DNA of 64,000 bases from Mucilaginibacter cryoferens (GTDB lineage Bacteria; Bacteroidota; Bacteroidia; Sphingobacteriales; Sphingobacteriaceae). Position 1 is the stretch's first letter, and each line of letters starts with the position of its first letter. The position numbers were made by a program, and so were the translations under genes. Positions 1 to 8,240 of the stretch are shown here, piece after piece. The notes below the pieces were generated by a model, which worked only from the letters and a program-made list of their open reading frames with translations, did no database searches and had not been told where the DNA came from. The stretch lies in the NCBI RefSeq assembly GCF_014205845.1, contig NZ_JACHCR010000022.1:1-64000 (forward strand), in the 5' to 3' direction.

Positions 1-33
1 GGGATTGCTTCGTCGTACCTCCTCGCAAGGACG
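1..33. repeat. Dispersed palindromic element, partial copy
   Basis: The window opens inside a repeat. Bases 1-33 are identical to the reverse complement of bases 23039-23071 and differ by one base from 23112-23144. The core includes GATTGCTTCGTCGTACC. A degenerate continuation with CTCGCAATGACG is seen at about 92-103. No gene is visible in bases 1-169. Similar 'CGTCATTGCGAGG...GAAGCAATC' repeats are known to be scattered in many bacterial genomes; that link is from general knowledge. Confidence 0.8.
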
Positions 34-169
34 ATCTTTTTTTGGGATGTCATCAATGTTTTTTCCAGTCGAGCTGGTTGTCACTCGCAATGACGGTGGT
101 TTTCACATTGTGTGGATATGTTAAAAACATATTTCTCCTTAAGATACTTCTAAATCCTACTTTTACGCT

Positions 170-733
170 ATGACCAAACATCGCCTCCTATTTTATTGCT
201 TCGTTTTGTTTTTTGTACCGATAGTTTTAACATCGTGCCATACACGTAAAGCCGCAATGCGGGGGCAGCCGGGTGAGGTGGTAAAACCTAATGGGGATAT
301 CGCATCCAAATATTCGGAGATAATGGGGGTGAGTAAGGGGGATATTGAGAATGGTCGGCTATATGCCTTTATTGAGCAGTGGATGGGCACCCCTTACAGG
401 TTTGGCGGCTTAGATAAAGATGGTATTGATTGCTCTGGTCTGGCCTTTTTACTGGAGCAGCAGGTTTATGGCATCACCATCCCGCGCATGACCAGCAAAC
501 AAATAACCATTATTAAACGCAAGTACGAAGATGAACTGAAAGAAGGCGACCTGGTTTTCTTTGATTTTGATGGCAAGCAGTTTAGTCACGTTGGTATCTA
601 TCTCCAAAACGGATATGTAGTACATGCCAGTTCCCGCCGTGGCGTAATCATTGTAAAACTACGCGATCCATCCCTATACAAATACTTCTCAAGGGCCGGC
701 TCGGTTGATGAGACCAGCGCTTCGGCTAATTAG
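170..733 (+). CDS. NlpC/P60 family lipoprotein, putative cell-wall endopeptidase
   Basis: This 187-residue protein begins with a lipoprotein signal peptide whose lipobox is LTSC (Cys23), so it should be anchored in an envelope membrane. Residues of about 65-180 form an NlpC/P60 (C40 peptidase) domain. The expected catalytic Cys88 sits in DGIDCSGL, His140 in FSHVGIY and the third polar residue is His152 in VVHASS. The family cleaves peptide stems of peptidoglycan, usually D-Glu to diamino acid bonds. The domain is complete and of normal length. It stands alone, with a 150-base gap to the next small gene, so the context does not narrow the substrate. The ATG at 170 is the only start that keeps the whole signal peptide. 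Family assignment is firm; the exact bond cleaved is unknown. Confidence 0.88.
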   Translation: MTKHRLLFYCFVLFFVPIVLTSCHTRKAAMRGQPGEVVKPNGDIASKYSEIMGVSKGDIENGRLYAFIEQWMGTPYRFGGLDKDGIDCSGLAFLLEQQVYGITIPRMTSKQITIIKRKYEDELKEGDLVFFDFDGKQFSHVGIYLQNGYVVHASSRRGVIIVKLRDPSLYKYFSRAGSVDETSASAN

Positions 734-790
734 TTGATTGGTTCATTGAAAGATGGGGGGGTAGGTTAGCGTTTTATTTTTAATCAAATT

Positions 791-1165
791 TTTCCTTGTT
801 CCTTACTCCCGAGATCCTTTGTCCAAAAAATCTTGCTCTTTTTGATGGTAATTTGTAAATTTATTACAGTTAACTAACCGCAGCATGTTTGCATTGAAAC
901 AGAAGTTTTTGTATCCACAATACCGGGTATCATTTATAGTTTTGGTTGTAACTATAATGGTGTCGTCTTGTGGTATCATAAAGAAAACAGAAAAGCCAGC
1001 AGCCAGGCCCGATATTGATAATATAGCTTAGCTAAAAAGCATTTCAAGAAGGGGACAGTCAAGTTAGTGTTTTATTCCAATAAGTTAGTCCTTACTCTTT
1101 GCTCCAAAAATCCTTTGTCCAAAAATCCAAAAGTCCAAAAAACCTTGCTCCTTGCTCCAAAAAAG
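791..1165. repeat. Short-word repeats around a small gene
   Basis: Two patches, about 791-840 and 1086-1165, repeat related words such as CCTTGCTCC, TTACTC and CTTTGTCCAAAA (exact at 817-828 and 1113-1124). The exact reverse complement TTTTGGACAAAG occurs at 1209-1220 inside the next small coding region. The small lipoprotein gene at 885-1031 lies between the patches. Confidence 0.6.
885..1031 (+). CDS. Small putative lipoprotein, 48 residues
   Basis: An ATG at 885 opens a 48-residue reading frame ending in TAG at 1029-1031. The N-terminus is basic, followed by a hydrophobic stretch (about residues 17-26) and then the lipobox VSSC with Cys29, after which come about 20 polar residues. This layout is what a very small lipoprotein would show. 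I recognise no family. It is flanked by repeated words rather than by genes, and no clear ribosome binding site is visible, which is usual in this phylum. The signal-like architecture makes chance unlikely but not impossible. Confidence 0.55.
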   Translation: MFALKQKFLYPQYRVSFIVLVVTIMVSSCGIIKKTEKPAARPDIDNIA

Positions 1166-1181
1166 AATATTTTTGCAGCCC

Positions 1182-1310
1182 ATGTCGAAAGAAAAACACG
1201 AATACTCCTTTTGGACAAAGTATAAAAAGTTTGCGGGTAACGAAATTACGCTCTACCTGGTCATGATCATAGGCATTATCCTGGGCATTGTGATATTTAG
1301 TTATTTTTAA
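1182..1310 (+). CDS. Small single-pass membrane protein, 42 residues
   Basis: The ATG at 1182 opens a 42-residue frame ending TAA at 1308-1310. It has a charged, aromatic N-terminal half (residues 1-22) and a strongly hydrophobic C-terminal half (about 23-41, rich in Ile, Leu, Val and Gly) that would form one transmembrane helix with the N-terminus inside. Its last 14 bases overlap the 3' end of the converging gene at 1297-3207, so the two transcripts are antisense there. I do not know its function. The codon pattern and the clean membrane segment support a real gene. Confidence 0.55.
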   Translation: MSKEKHEYSFWTKYKKFAGNEITLYLVMIIGIILGIVIFSYF

Positions 1311-3207
1311 CCAGCGTTACGTTAGTATTATCGGTTTCGCTTACCGATTGATAAAAATCAACAAACTCCTGGTACATCTCTTTACTATAAGTGCCATCTG
1401 TTATCTGCAACTTGCGTTTATAGATCAGCTGATCGCCAATTACTGCGGTCGACATACTGAAGCTGCCAAATGGCTTATTGATGGTGATGTTGGCCGGCCG
1501 CAGATCAACGTGGTAATCTTTGGGTAGGGTATAAGTAACTTCGTCTTCATCAATAAATCCGCTGTTTATATACAAATCGTAATGCCTGTTACGTACCTCG
1601 TGCGGGGTATTGGTTTTACGGTTGGTGGCATTAACCAAAAAGTCAATTTTGCCATTGTTGTTCGACCCATAGTCGCGGGCATTTAATTTTATAGTTTCGG
1701 TTAGCATTGGCTGAACGCTTTTATCGAGCTTAAAATCGTATTTATCAATTTCAAGATTGTTAATAGCATATATCCTTTGCAGCATCTTAACCTGTTCTTT
1801 AGGCGCTTCTTCGGCTAAAAAAGATCGGTTATCGTATTGTAATCCTTTAAAATTGGTTACCATATCTCCCGATAAAGTACCATCGGCATTTATCGCGAAG
1901 TTTGCTTTACATTGTTGCAGGTTATTTTGAGGCTTATATTGGGTAGTATGCAACAATTTACCGCCCTGGGGGGTGCAGGCAAGTACCAGTCTATCATCTG
2001 TAAAATCGCCCAGGAAGCCGAAAGGGATTTTTTGACTGGTGCATTCTAAAAATGTGGTATCGTTTTTAAACGGAAGACAAAGAATGATATGATTAAACTG
2101 GTCCATACTCGCAAAATCAACCAAGGGACTCTGCTTAGGTGCATCCGCTTTTACAAGGCAGTAATACGAGTCGATATTAACGGTTTTAAGTAATGCCTGG
2201 GTATAGTTTACCAGGGCTTTACAATCGCCATAGTTTTGCTGGTCAACATCCGATGCCAGAAATGGCTGAAAGCCGCCAATGCCCACCTGTACACTAATGT
2301 AGTGCGTTTTATCCTGCATGTACTCATATATTTTTTTAGCCTTCAGTTTTGGGTCGGTAATACCCTCGGTAAGTTGTTTCATCCTATCGGCGGTAGATGA
2401 TGGTAAACCACCGCGGCTTACCAGTAATTTATCATACACCCATTTACCCATCTGGTTCCAGTTATCAAAAGATCCCGAAACACCCAGGTAGTTAAATTTT
2501 TCGGGCGCTATTTTAACGCAGCTTAAATACTTGTTATCGTTTGGGCTGTAAGGCTCACTTTTAATGGCTTTTAAATTGGTTAGCTGCCAGGTGTAGGTGT
2601 TTTCTTTATCCTTATTGGTGCCGGTAACCACCTTAGAAGGCATATTGAGCTCCTTATAGCGAATATTAAAATCGGGCTTACAGCTAAACACAAAGGTGCT
2701 TTTTTCAACCGCTACCCCCGTTGATGAATTGGGCTCCCAGGCATCAAAAAACAGCGACTGTTTTGATTTGGTGGTATACTCGTAAGTAACGGTATATGGA
2801 TATTCTGATATGGTAGGGGTGTAATGCTTTATTTTGGTATCCTCAAACAGCGAGAAACCATTAACGTAGTCTGTTTTCTCAAAATCACTTTCAGAAAACT
2901 TGCCTATTGGTTTACCAAATTCATTATAAATTAAGCCCTTTACACCTTTTAATATATTAGTTTTATCATCTTCTAAAACAATAGAGGCTTCACGAACGCC
3001 ATTTTTGTTAAGCACAGTTATGGCCTTTTTAACGTGGTAAAAAGTATTATCCAGATCCTTTACTTCGATATTCACTTCCTCGTTACGTACAACCGCGCTG
3101 GCGTATGATAATAATTCTTTAGGAATAAGAGATGTAGCGTAGTTTTCCTGGGCTTTGGCGCCGATGCCCGATACGAGGAGTGATAACATAATTATAAATG
3201 CTTTCAT
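1297..3207 (-). CDS. DUF3857/transglutaminase-like exported protein (active-site Cys present)
   Basis: This 636-residue protein has a cleavable signal peptide (about residues 1-19, ending AKAQ). An N-terminal beta-rich DUF3857 region spans about 25-230, and a transglutaminase-like papain-fold core about 270-400. The core keeps Cys329 in YGDCKALV and His373 in FNHIIL. The third position appears to be Glu388 where Asp is more common. The C-terminal part is beta-rich. Such proteins are widespread in Bacteroidota, are probably periplasmic, and have no settled substrate. It is the second gene of a two-gene unit: its ATG overlaps the stop of the upstream paralogue by one base (TAATG), which points to coupled translation. 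The pairing of an active with a degenerate copy is notable. Confidence 0.85.
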   Translation of the reverse strand: MKAFIIMLSLLVSGIGAKAQENYATSLIPKELLSYASAVVRNEEVNIEVKDLDNTFYHVKKAITVLNKNGVREASIVLEDDKTNILKGVKGLIYNEFGKPIGKFSESDFEKTDYVNGFSLFEDTKIKHYTPTISEYPYTVTYEYTTKSKQSLFFDAWEPNSSTGVAVEKSTFVFSCKPDFNIRYKELNMPSKVVTGTNKDKENTYTWQLTNLKAIKSEPYSPNDNKYLSCVKIAPEKFNYLGVSGSFDNWNQMGKWVYDKLLVSRGGLPSSTADRMKQLTEGITDPKLKAKKIYEYMQDKTHYISVQVGIGGFQPFLASDVDQQNYGDCKALVNYTQALLKTVNIDSYYCLVKADAPKQSPLVDFASMDQFNHIILCLPFKNDTTFLECTSQKIPFGFLGDFTDDRLVLACTPQGGKLLHTTQYKPQNNLQQCKANFAINADGTLSGDMVTNFKGLQYDNRSFLAEEAPKEQVKMLQRIYAINNLEIDKYDFKLDKSVQPMLTETIKLNARDYGSNNNGKIDFLVNATNRKTNTPHEVRNRHYDLYINSGFIDEDEVTYTLPKDYHVDLRPANITINKPFGSFSMSTAVIGDQLIYKRKLQITDGTYSKEMYQEFVDFYQSVSETDNTNVTLVKNN

Positions 3208-5186
3208 TATTTTTTCTTGAAAACCATATCGGCTTTTTCTGTTAGTATAATTTTGTTGTAAAGTTCCTTTAAATAAGGATACTCTTCGGAGGTATAAATT
3301 GGTTTTGTAAACTTTATAATATTCGAAAACGTAAAGCTATTGCCTCCTTCTTCAAAGCTGCTTGCGTACATACCGCCGTTGCCCGGCATTTTAAATGCAA
3401 CAGATTGCGGTGGCGATTCGATGGTGTACCCGGCAGGCAGGTGCATGCTTAATACCAAACGACTATCTGATGCCATGCCCCAATCAACCGGGTAATCCCT
3501 TTCGGCCAACTTAAACGGGTTTGTAGTTATCTTTTCCCATAAAAATGGATTAAATACCAGGCGGTTATGGTTAAGATTATCAAAGGCATCAATTTCTACT
3601 TCAAAGGTTTCGCTTAAAGGTAGCTCCAAACTATCGAGGTTTGTTATGCTTGATTTAAGGATTTTTAGTTTCGGAAATTTTTCATCCTGACTTTCAACGT
3701 ATTCATCAACCGAATTGAATTTTTTTATGGCCTTACGCTTTTTATAGGCATCGTAACCCGAGTAATAATTAATTATAGTGCCTTTTATTTTGCCATTATC
3801 CAGCAAGGTGAGGTCGAGCGCCCTTGTCGACGATTCTTTTTGCAGGCCACTCAATTCTATCCAGTACGATGGCTTATCTAAGCTAATAACCCTGCCTTTA
3901 TCATTCAAACAATCTAAAGGCAGCAATCCAAATGATAGCAATGGATCTGTAGCATCCAGCAAATAGCTTTTTTCGCCAATGTTAACTTTGGCAATTACAT
4001 AATTAAAATCGCTGATTACCGGGTAAAGCATATTTATATTGCCGTTTTCGCGGGTCGACAGAACAACCAACTCCACATTGAGATCGGCAGCCCTGAGTGC
4101 CGCAGCCAGCGAAATGTTGATATCGCCAATGGAGCCGCTATGGGAGTCGAATGCTTTTTTTATACCCTCGAAGCTATAAATACCAATATAATTGTTCCAT
4201 TTATACCATTTTTGAAGATAGGTATAAATAGCTTTGGCCTTTTCAAGTTCGTCGGTTTTACCGGTTATAACCGGTGTAATCCGGTCTTTCATCAATTCCT
4301 TACGCTTAAATTGCGATCCGAAATTTTCATCTGATTTAAGCAGGTGGTCAATATCTTTCCAGGTTTTGGCAACTACTGTTTTTACACTGGTATAGGGGTT
4401 GGTCCACTCCACTTCTTCAAAGTATATTGCCGCTATAAAGTTTTTCGGCGAAGTCATATAATCTTCGCCTATAAAAGCCGGTATATCTTTCATCTCGTAC
4501 ACAATGTGCGAGCAATCGCATTTGGCGCCATGCGATGAAAAGCATTCGCGTTCAAGCTCCGAACTGGTGTTTGATAGTTTTATACCACCCCTTAGCGACG
4601 CGTTAAAATTCCAGAAAGCGGGTATATGCACCTCGTATTTTGAATGTATTTTAGGTATTTCGTCCTGGAAATCCCAACTTCTGAATCCATCTAAATACGG
4701 AGACATCAGCCTGTATTTAAAATCAACAACACAACCCGGCCGCAATGCCGGTAAAGCAAATTTTACGGTACTGCGGTATTTATAATCTTTAACTGTATAT
4801 ACCTTTTTTATATCCAATGGGGCGCTGCGCATAAGGCCATCATCATCGCGGTAATAAGTGGTGCCAACTATTTCATCAACCTCTTCTGCTGTTTCATTGT
4901 CGGCACTATGATGTATGGGGATTGTAATGGTGCCGCTTTCCAGGCCTTTAGCATCAAATATTTTAATGCGGGCATGGTAATTAAATATTAGGCGTACATG
5001 GTCGTCGCTTACAACATCAATACGACTATTGCCAAACTCATCTAAAAAAACGGCATGGGCAGCGGTATCTTTCGCGTATTTTTTGAGTTCAAGGTCTTCG
5101 GTTGTTACACTTTTATCAAAATCCTGTGCATGTGCAAAACGTTGAGTGCCAATAAATAGAATAATAATAAGTAATGCTTTTTTCAT
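3207..5186 (-). CDS. DUF3857/transglutaminase-like exported protein, degenerate active site
   Basis: This 659-residue paralogue of the downstream gene has a signal peptide (about 1-20, ending AHAQ), an N-terminal DUF3857-type region and a transglutaminase-like core at about 305-415. In the core the expected Cys is replaced by Ile356 (GSIGDINIS) and the expected His by Tyr396 (FNYVIAKV), while Asp411 in LLDATDP is kept. It therefore probably cannot act as a thiol enzyme and may be a structural or regulatory partner of the 636-residue protein. The two genes overlap at TAATG and are surely cotranscribed. The upstream region 5187-5318 is AT-rich with no exact TAnnTTTG box on this strand. Confidence 0.83.
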   Translation of the reverse strand: MKKALLIIILFIGTQRFAHAQDFDKSVTTEDLELKKYAKDTAAHAVFLDEFGNSRIDVVSDDHVRLIFNYHARIKIFDAKGLESGTITIPIHHSADNETAEEVDEIVGTTYYRDDDGLMRSAPLDIKKVYTVKDYKYRSTVKFALPALRPGCVVDFKYRLMSPYLDGFRSWDFQDEIPKIHSKYEVHIPAFWNFNASLRGGIKLSNTSSELERECFSSHGAKCDCSHIVYEMKDIPAFIGEDYMTSPKNFIAAIYFEEVEWTNPYTSVKTVVAKTWKDIDHLLKSDENFGSQFKRKELMKDRITPVITGKTDELEKAKAIYTYLQKWYKWNNYIGIYSFEGIKKAFDSHSGSIGDINISLAAALRAADLNVELVVLSTRENGNINMLYPVISDFNYVIAKVNIGEKSYLLDATDPLLSFGLLPLDCLNDKGRVISLDKPSYWIELSGLQKESSTRALDLTLLDNGKIKGTIINYYSGYDAYKKRKAIKKFNSVDEYVESQDEKFPKLKILKSSITNLDSLELPLSETFEVEIDAFDNLNHNRLVFNPFLWEKITTNPFKLAERDYPVDWGMASDSRLVLSMHLPAGYTIESPPQSVAFKMPGNGGMYASSFEEGGNSFTFSNIIKFTKPIYTSEEYPYLKELYNKIILTEKADMVFKKK

Positions 5187-5318
5187 ACAACGATTGCGAC
5201 AATTAGGATGGTTTTAATTTAAACAATAAACTTAAATATTAATTTAAATTAAAAAATTTATTCTGCTGATTCTTTTTAAGACATTTGCGACCTTTACAGT
5301 ATTACTGAATCATTTACA

Positions 5319-6356
5319 ATGAAATTAAAACTAAAACGCCCGCTTGCCTTCTTCGATCTTGAAACTACAGGTACCAACATAGGGGCCGACCGTATAGTTG
5401 AAATATCGGTTATTAAGCTTAACCCCGATGGTAGCGAAGATGTTAAAACCTGGCGTGTTAATCCTGCAATGCCAATTCCGTTAGAGTCATCACTGGTACA
5501 CGGTATTTATGATGAGGATATAAAAGACGAGCAGGAGTTTAAAGCCCTTGGTGATGCCGTTGCCGCGTTTATTGGCGATAGCGACCTTGCCGGTTATAAC
5601 TCCAATAAATTTGATATACCTATGCTGATGGAGGAGTTTTTACGCGCAGGTGTACAGTTTACTTTAGATGGCCGCCATTTTGTGGATGTACAAAACATAT
5701 TTCACCAGATGGAGCAGCGCACACTAAAGGCCGCTTACCAGTTTTATTGCGATAAAAAAATTGAGAACGCACACTCGGCCGAGGCCGATACCCGTGCTAC
5801 CATGGAAGTTTTACTGGCGCAAATTGAGCGTTACGAGAACATGCAATGGGAAGATAAAAAAGGCAATATCACGGTGCCGGTTGTTGGGGATGTTGAGGCA
5901 TTACACAAATTTACCAATTTGAGCAAACCGGTTGATTTTGCAGGCCGCATGGTTTATAATGAGCAGGGCGAAGAAACCATTAACTTTGGTAAGCACAAAG
6001 GCAAACGTGTAGAGGATGTATTAACTGCCGAACCAAGCTACTATTCATGGATGATGCAAGGCGATTTTCCGTTGTACACCAAACGCAAGCTGGAAGAGAT
6101 ACATGCCCGTTGGAACGCTAAAAGGAATGCAGAGCGCCAGGCAAAGAATGCCGCCCAGCAGCCAAAACCTGCCGAGCAAAGCCAGGCCCCAAAGCCAGAA
6201 GCACCTAAAGCAGATTATCCAAAAAAGGAGTTCCACAAACCCGACCATACTAAAACTCAATATCCACCAAAACCTTTTAAAAAGAAAGACGAACCTGGTC
6301 AGCCCGTTAACGACGATATGCTGGCTCAATTAGCTTTAAAGTTTAAAAAAGGATAG
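5319..6356 (+). CDS. DnaQ-like 3'-5' exonuclease (DEDDh), with C-terminal Exo X-like module
   Basis: This cytoplasmic protein of 345 residues carries the three exonuclease motifs: Asp13 and Glu15 in FFDLETTG, Asp99 in NSNKFDIPML, and His152/Asp157 in AHSAEADTRA. This is the DEDDh class, as in the epsilon subunit and exonuclease X. A second conserved block at about 215-260 (NFGKHKGKRVEDV...YYSWM) matches the small module often attached to such exonucleases. The last 80 residues are a low-complexity tail rich in Lys, Pro, Ala and Gln, probably disordered. The likely role is repair or end trimming of DNA; it is too divergent to call dnaQ. It converges on queG across a strong terminator hairpin. 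Confidence 0.88.
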   Translation: MKLKLKRPLAFFDLETTGTNIGADRIVEISVIKLNPDGSEDVKTWRVNPAMPIPLESSLVHGIYDEDIKDEQEFKALGDAVAAFIGDSDLAGYNSNKFDIPMLMEEFLRAGVQFTLDGRHFVDVQNIFHQMEQRTLKAAYQFYCDKKIENAHSAEADTRATMEVLLAQIERYENMQWEDKKGNITVPVVGDVEALHKFTNLSKPVDFAGRMVYNEQGEETINFGKHKGKRVEDVLTAEPSYYSWMMQGDFPLYTKRKLEEIHARWNAKRNAERQAKNAAQQPKPAEQSQAPKPEAPKADYPKKEFHKPDHTKTQYPPKPFKKKDEPGQPVNDDMLAQLALKFKKG

Positions 6357-6389
6357 GGTTTAGATTTAAGATGTTAGATATCACGTGCT

Positions 6390-6573
6390 AGATATGAGAT
6401 ACTAGATATGAGATTTGAGACTTTTTAGCATAGTACAATTTCATTAACGTAAAAAGCCCCGCCAGGGGCTTTTTACATATCTCATATCTCATATCTCATA
6501 TCTCATATCTCATATCTCATATCTCATATCTCATATCTCATATCTCATATCTCATATCTCATATCTCATATCT
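6390..6573. repeat. Heptamer tandem array with opposed copies across the terminator
   Basis: From 6481 to 6571 the 7-base unit CTCATAT is repeated 13 times without a mismatch, with partial units at both ends (6476-6573). On the other side of the terminator, AGATATGAGAT occurs at 6390-6400 and 6404-6414; this is the reverse complement of the array word. The array runs into the 3' end of queG and supplies its last Ile codon and TGA stop. It is not a CRISPR: there are no spacers. Confidence 0.95.
6451..6474. terminator. Bidirectional rho-independent terminator
   Basis: A perfect 10-base inverted repeat AAAAAGCCCC/GGGGCTTTTT encloses the loop GCCA. It has T runs on both strands and lies between two convergent genes, the exonuclease and queG. 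Confidence 0.9.
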
Positions 6574-7498
6574 TCTTTAAAAAGTCGATATTCCTCTTTA
6601 GCCCTGTAAACTTGGTGCGTTTTACCGCCGAGTTTTTAAACACTTTCTGAAAAACATCCTGGGTAATATCCTGCCAATCGGTAGTTTTAAGATGTAGCAG
6701 ATCGGGGTGAGGGGTAAAGGCAGCTTCGGTGTTTAATACCGAGAAGCGGTTCCAGGGGCATACATCCTGGCAAACATCGCAGCCAAACATCCAGTTGTCC
6801 ATTTTACCCTTAAACTCTGTGGGGATCTCGTTTTTTAGTTCGATGGTGAGGTACGAGATACATCGGCTGCCATCAACCACATAAGGACCAACAATGGCAT
6901 CGGTAGGGCAGGCATCAATACAATTGGTACAGGTACCACAATGATCTATGGTGGGGGCAATATCGTATTCCAGTTCCAGATCGATGATAAGCTCGGCGAG
7001 AAAAAAAAAGGAGCCGGCTTTTTTGTTGAGCAGATTGGAGTTTTTACCAATCCAGCCCATGCCCGATTTTTTGGCCCATGCCTTATCAAGCACCGGTGCC
7101 GAATCAACAAACACCCTGCCGCCAACTTCGCCAATTTTATCGTTGATGATCTGGAGCAGTTGCCTTAGTTTATCTTTAATAACGGTATGGTAATCCATTC
7201 CGTAAGCATATTTTGATATCTTGGGAGCCGATGGATCTGCTTGTTGATTATCGGTATAATAATTTATACCCAACGAGATTACCGATTTTGCACCATCAAC
7301 CAACAGGCGCGGATCAAGGCGTTTATCAAAATGGTTTTCCATGTATTGCATTTCGCCGTGCATGTTCTTTTTGAGCCAACCCTCCAGGCGTGGTGCCTCT
7401 TCTTCCAAAAACTCAGCTTTTGATACGCCGCAAAACAAAAAGCCAAGCTTTTGGGCTTCGCTTTTAATCAGCTGGCTGTATACCGTCCTGTTTTGCAT
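6566..7498 (-). CDS. queG: Epoxyqueuosine reductase QueG
   Basis: QueG reduces epoxyqueuosine in tRNA to queuosine, using cobalamin and two [4Fe-4S] clusters in the cytoplasm. The 310-residue sequence is the normal size for the short form. It shows the conserved VDSAP at 131-135, the cluster motif [12 protein letters not shown] (Cys187, 190, 193 and 197), a further Cys213, and [13 protein letters not shown] with Cys240, 243 and 247. The N-terminal part is the cobalamin-binding region. The stop codon lies in the heptamer array, so array length changes would mostly leave the protein intact. The start is set by the only ATG near the conserved N-terminus. An exact TAnnTTTG box nine bases upstream suggests a very short or absent leader. 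It stands as a single gene. Confidence 0.95.
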   Translation of the reverse strand: MQNRTVYSQLIKSEAQKLGFLFCGVSKAEFLEEEAPRLEGWLKKNMHGEMQYMENHFDKRLDPRLLVDGAKSVISLGINYYTDNQQADPSAPKISKYAYGMDYHTVIKDKLRQLLQIINDKIGEVGGRVFVDSAPVLDKAWAKKSGMGWIGKNSNLLNKKAGSFFFLAELIIDLELEYDIAPTIDHCGTCTNCIDACPTDAIVGPYVVDGSRCISYLTIELKNEIPTEFKGKMDNWMFGCDVCQDVCPWNRFSVLNTEAAFTPHPDLLHLKTTDWQDITQDVFQKVFKNSAVKRTKFTGLKRNIDFLKKI

Positions 7499-7506
7499 AT
7501 CAGCAA

Positions 7507-7514
7507 CAAAGATA
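7507..7514 (-). promoter_or_regulatory. Candidate -7 box for queG
   Basis: On the minus strand the sequence TATCTTTG matches the Bacteroidota -7 consensus TAnnTTTG exactly. It ends nine bases before the queG ATG, so transcription would begin only a few bases before the start codon. The -33 element is not convincing. Confidence 0.35.
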
Positions 7515-7662
7515 CTATAAATTAAAAATGATAAAATATATAGCCCTTGGTTGTGAACTTTAGGCAGTTACTTACGGTAATAAAATTTATACAGAAAAAA
7601 CGCATGGATTTTAATTGATGGAGTGGTTTTTGTAATTATTGGTAAATATACCCATACGTACA

Positions 7663-8028
7663 ATGCTTAAGCACTTAAACTACCTGCCAAAACATGTTTT
7701 AGGGCTACACGCCGTTGGCGACATAACAAATAATGAGTACGAACAAGTACTGAAACCATTGCTTGGCGACCATATAAGAGAAAACGGGAAAATAAACTTC
7801 CTGTTGATACTGGAGACCGATATTAAAGATTTTGATGCTGGTGCCTGGTGTGGCAATATAGGTATAGGCCTTAAATACCTTACCAAATGGAGCAAGCTGG
7901 CCATAGTTACCGACCAGAAGGGCATGCGGGAGTTTAGTCACCTGTTTAAATATATATTGCCGGGCCACTACAGAGGTTACCGTTTGGAAGATCTGGACGA
8001 AGCTATTAAATGGATTACGGAAAAATAA
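7663..8028 (+). CDS. SpoIIAA-like (STAS-related) protein
   Basis: This 121-residue soluble protein fits the SpoIIAA-like family (alpha/beta STAS-type fold): a short strand with GLHAVGDIT near the start, a charged helix with DHIRENGKINFLL, then ILETDIKDFD and the C-terminal pattern KWSKLAIVTDQKG...YRLEDLDEAIKWI. Family members of this size are common in Proteobacteria and Bacteroidota and have no settled function; some are linked to membrane or stress physiology. An upstream TTG at 7639 would add eight residues without similarity, so the ATG at 7663 is preferred. The next small gene follows after 16 bases and may be cotranscribed. Confidence 0.78.
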   Translation: MLKHLNYLPKHVLGLHAVGDITNNEYEQVLKPLLGDHIRENGKINFLLILETDIKDFDAGAWCGNIGIGLKYLTKWSKLAIVTDQKGMREFSHLFKYILPGHYRGYRLEDLDEAIKWITEK

Positions 8029-8044
8029 CTTAATTTATAATGCC

Positions 8045-8227
8045 ATGAAAACTGCAGATAATAAACCCAATAACGACAACTCCGATTTACATAGCGATGA
8101 AATTGGAGAAAACACAGGTGAAGACACCCTTTTGGCCGAACAAGCTGAGTTAAAACCCGGTGAAAAAAACAAGTACGACCGGGAGTCATCAAACAAAGGC
8201 AAAGGGCCTGCCGGCGAGGATCTGTAG
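8045..8227 (+). CDS. Small acidic hydrophilic protein, unknown
   Basis: This 60-residue frame begins at an ATG 16 bases after the SpoIIAA-like gene. The product has no hydrophobic segment and is rich in Asp, Glu, Asn, Lys and Gly. It has no Cys and would probably be disordered. Small proteins of this composition are common in Sphingobacteriaceae genomes, often near stress genes, but I cannot assign a function. Close spacing to the previous gene supports cotranscription. Confidence 0.5.
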   Translation: MKTADNKPNNDNSDLHSDEIGENTGEDTLLAEQAELKPGEKNKYDRESSNKGKGPAGEDL

Positions 8228-8240
8228 ATTTCGGTGTTAG

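Noticed and set aside
6476..6573. CRISPR-like array
   Set aside because: The 7-base unit is repeated without spacers, so it is a simple tandem repeat.
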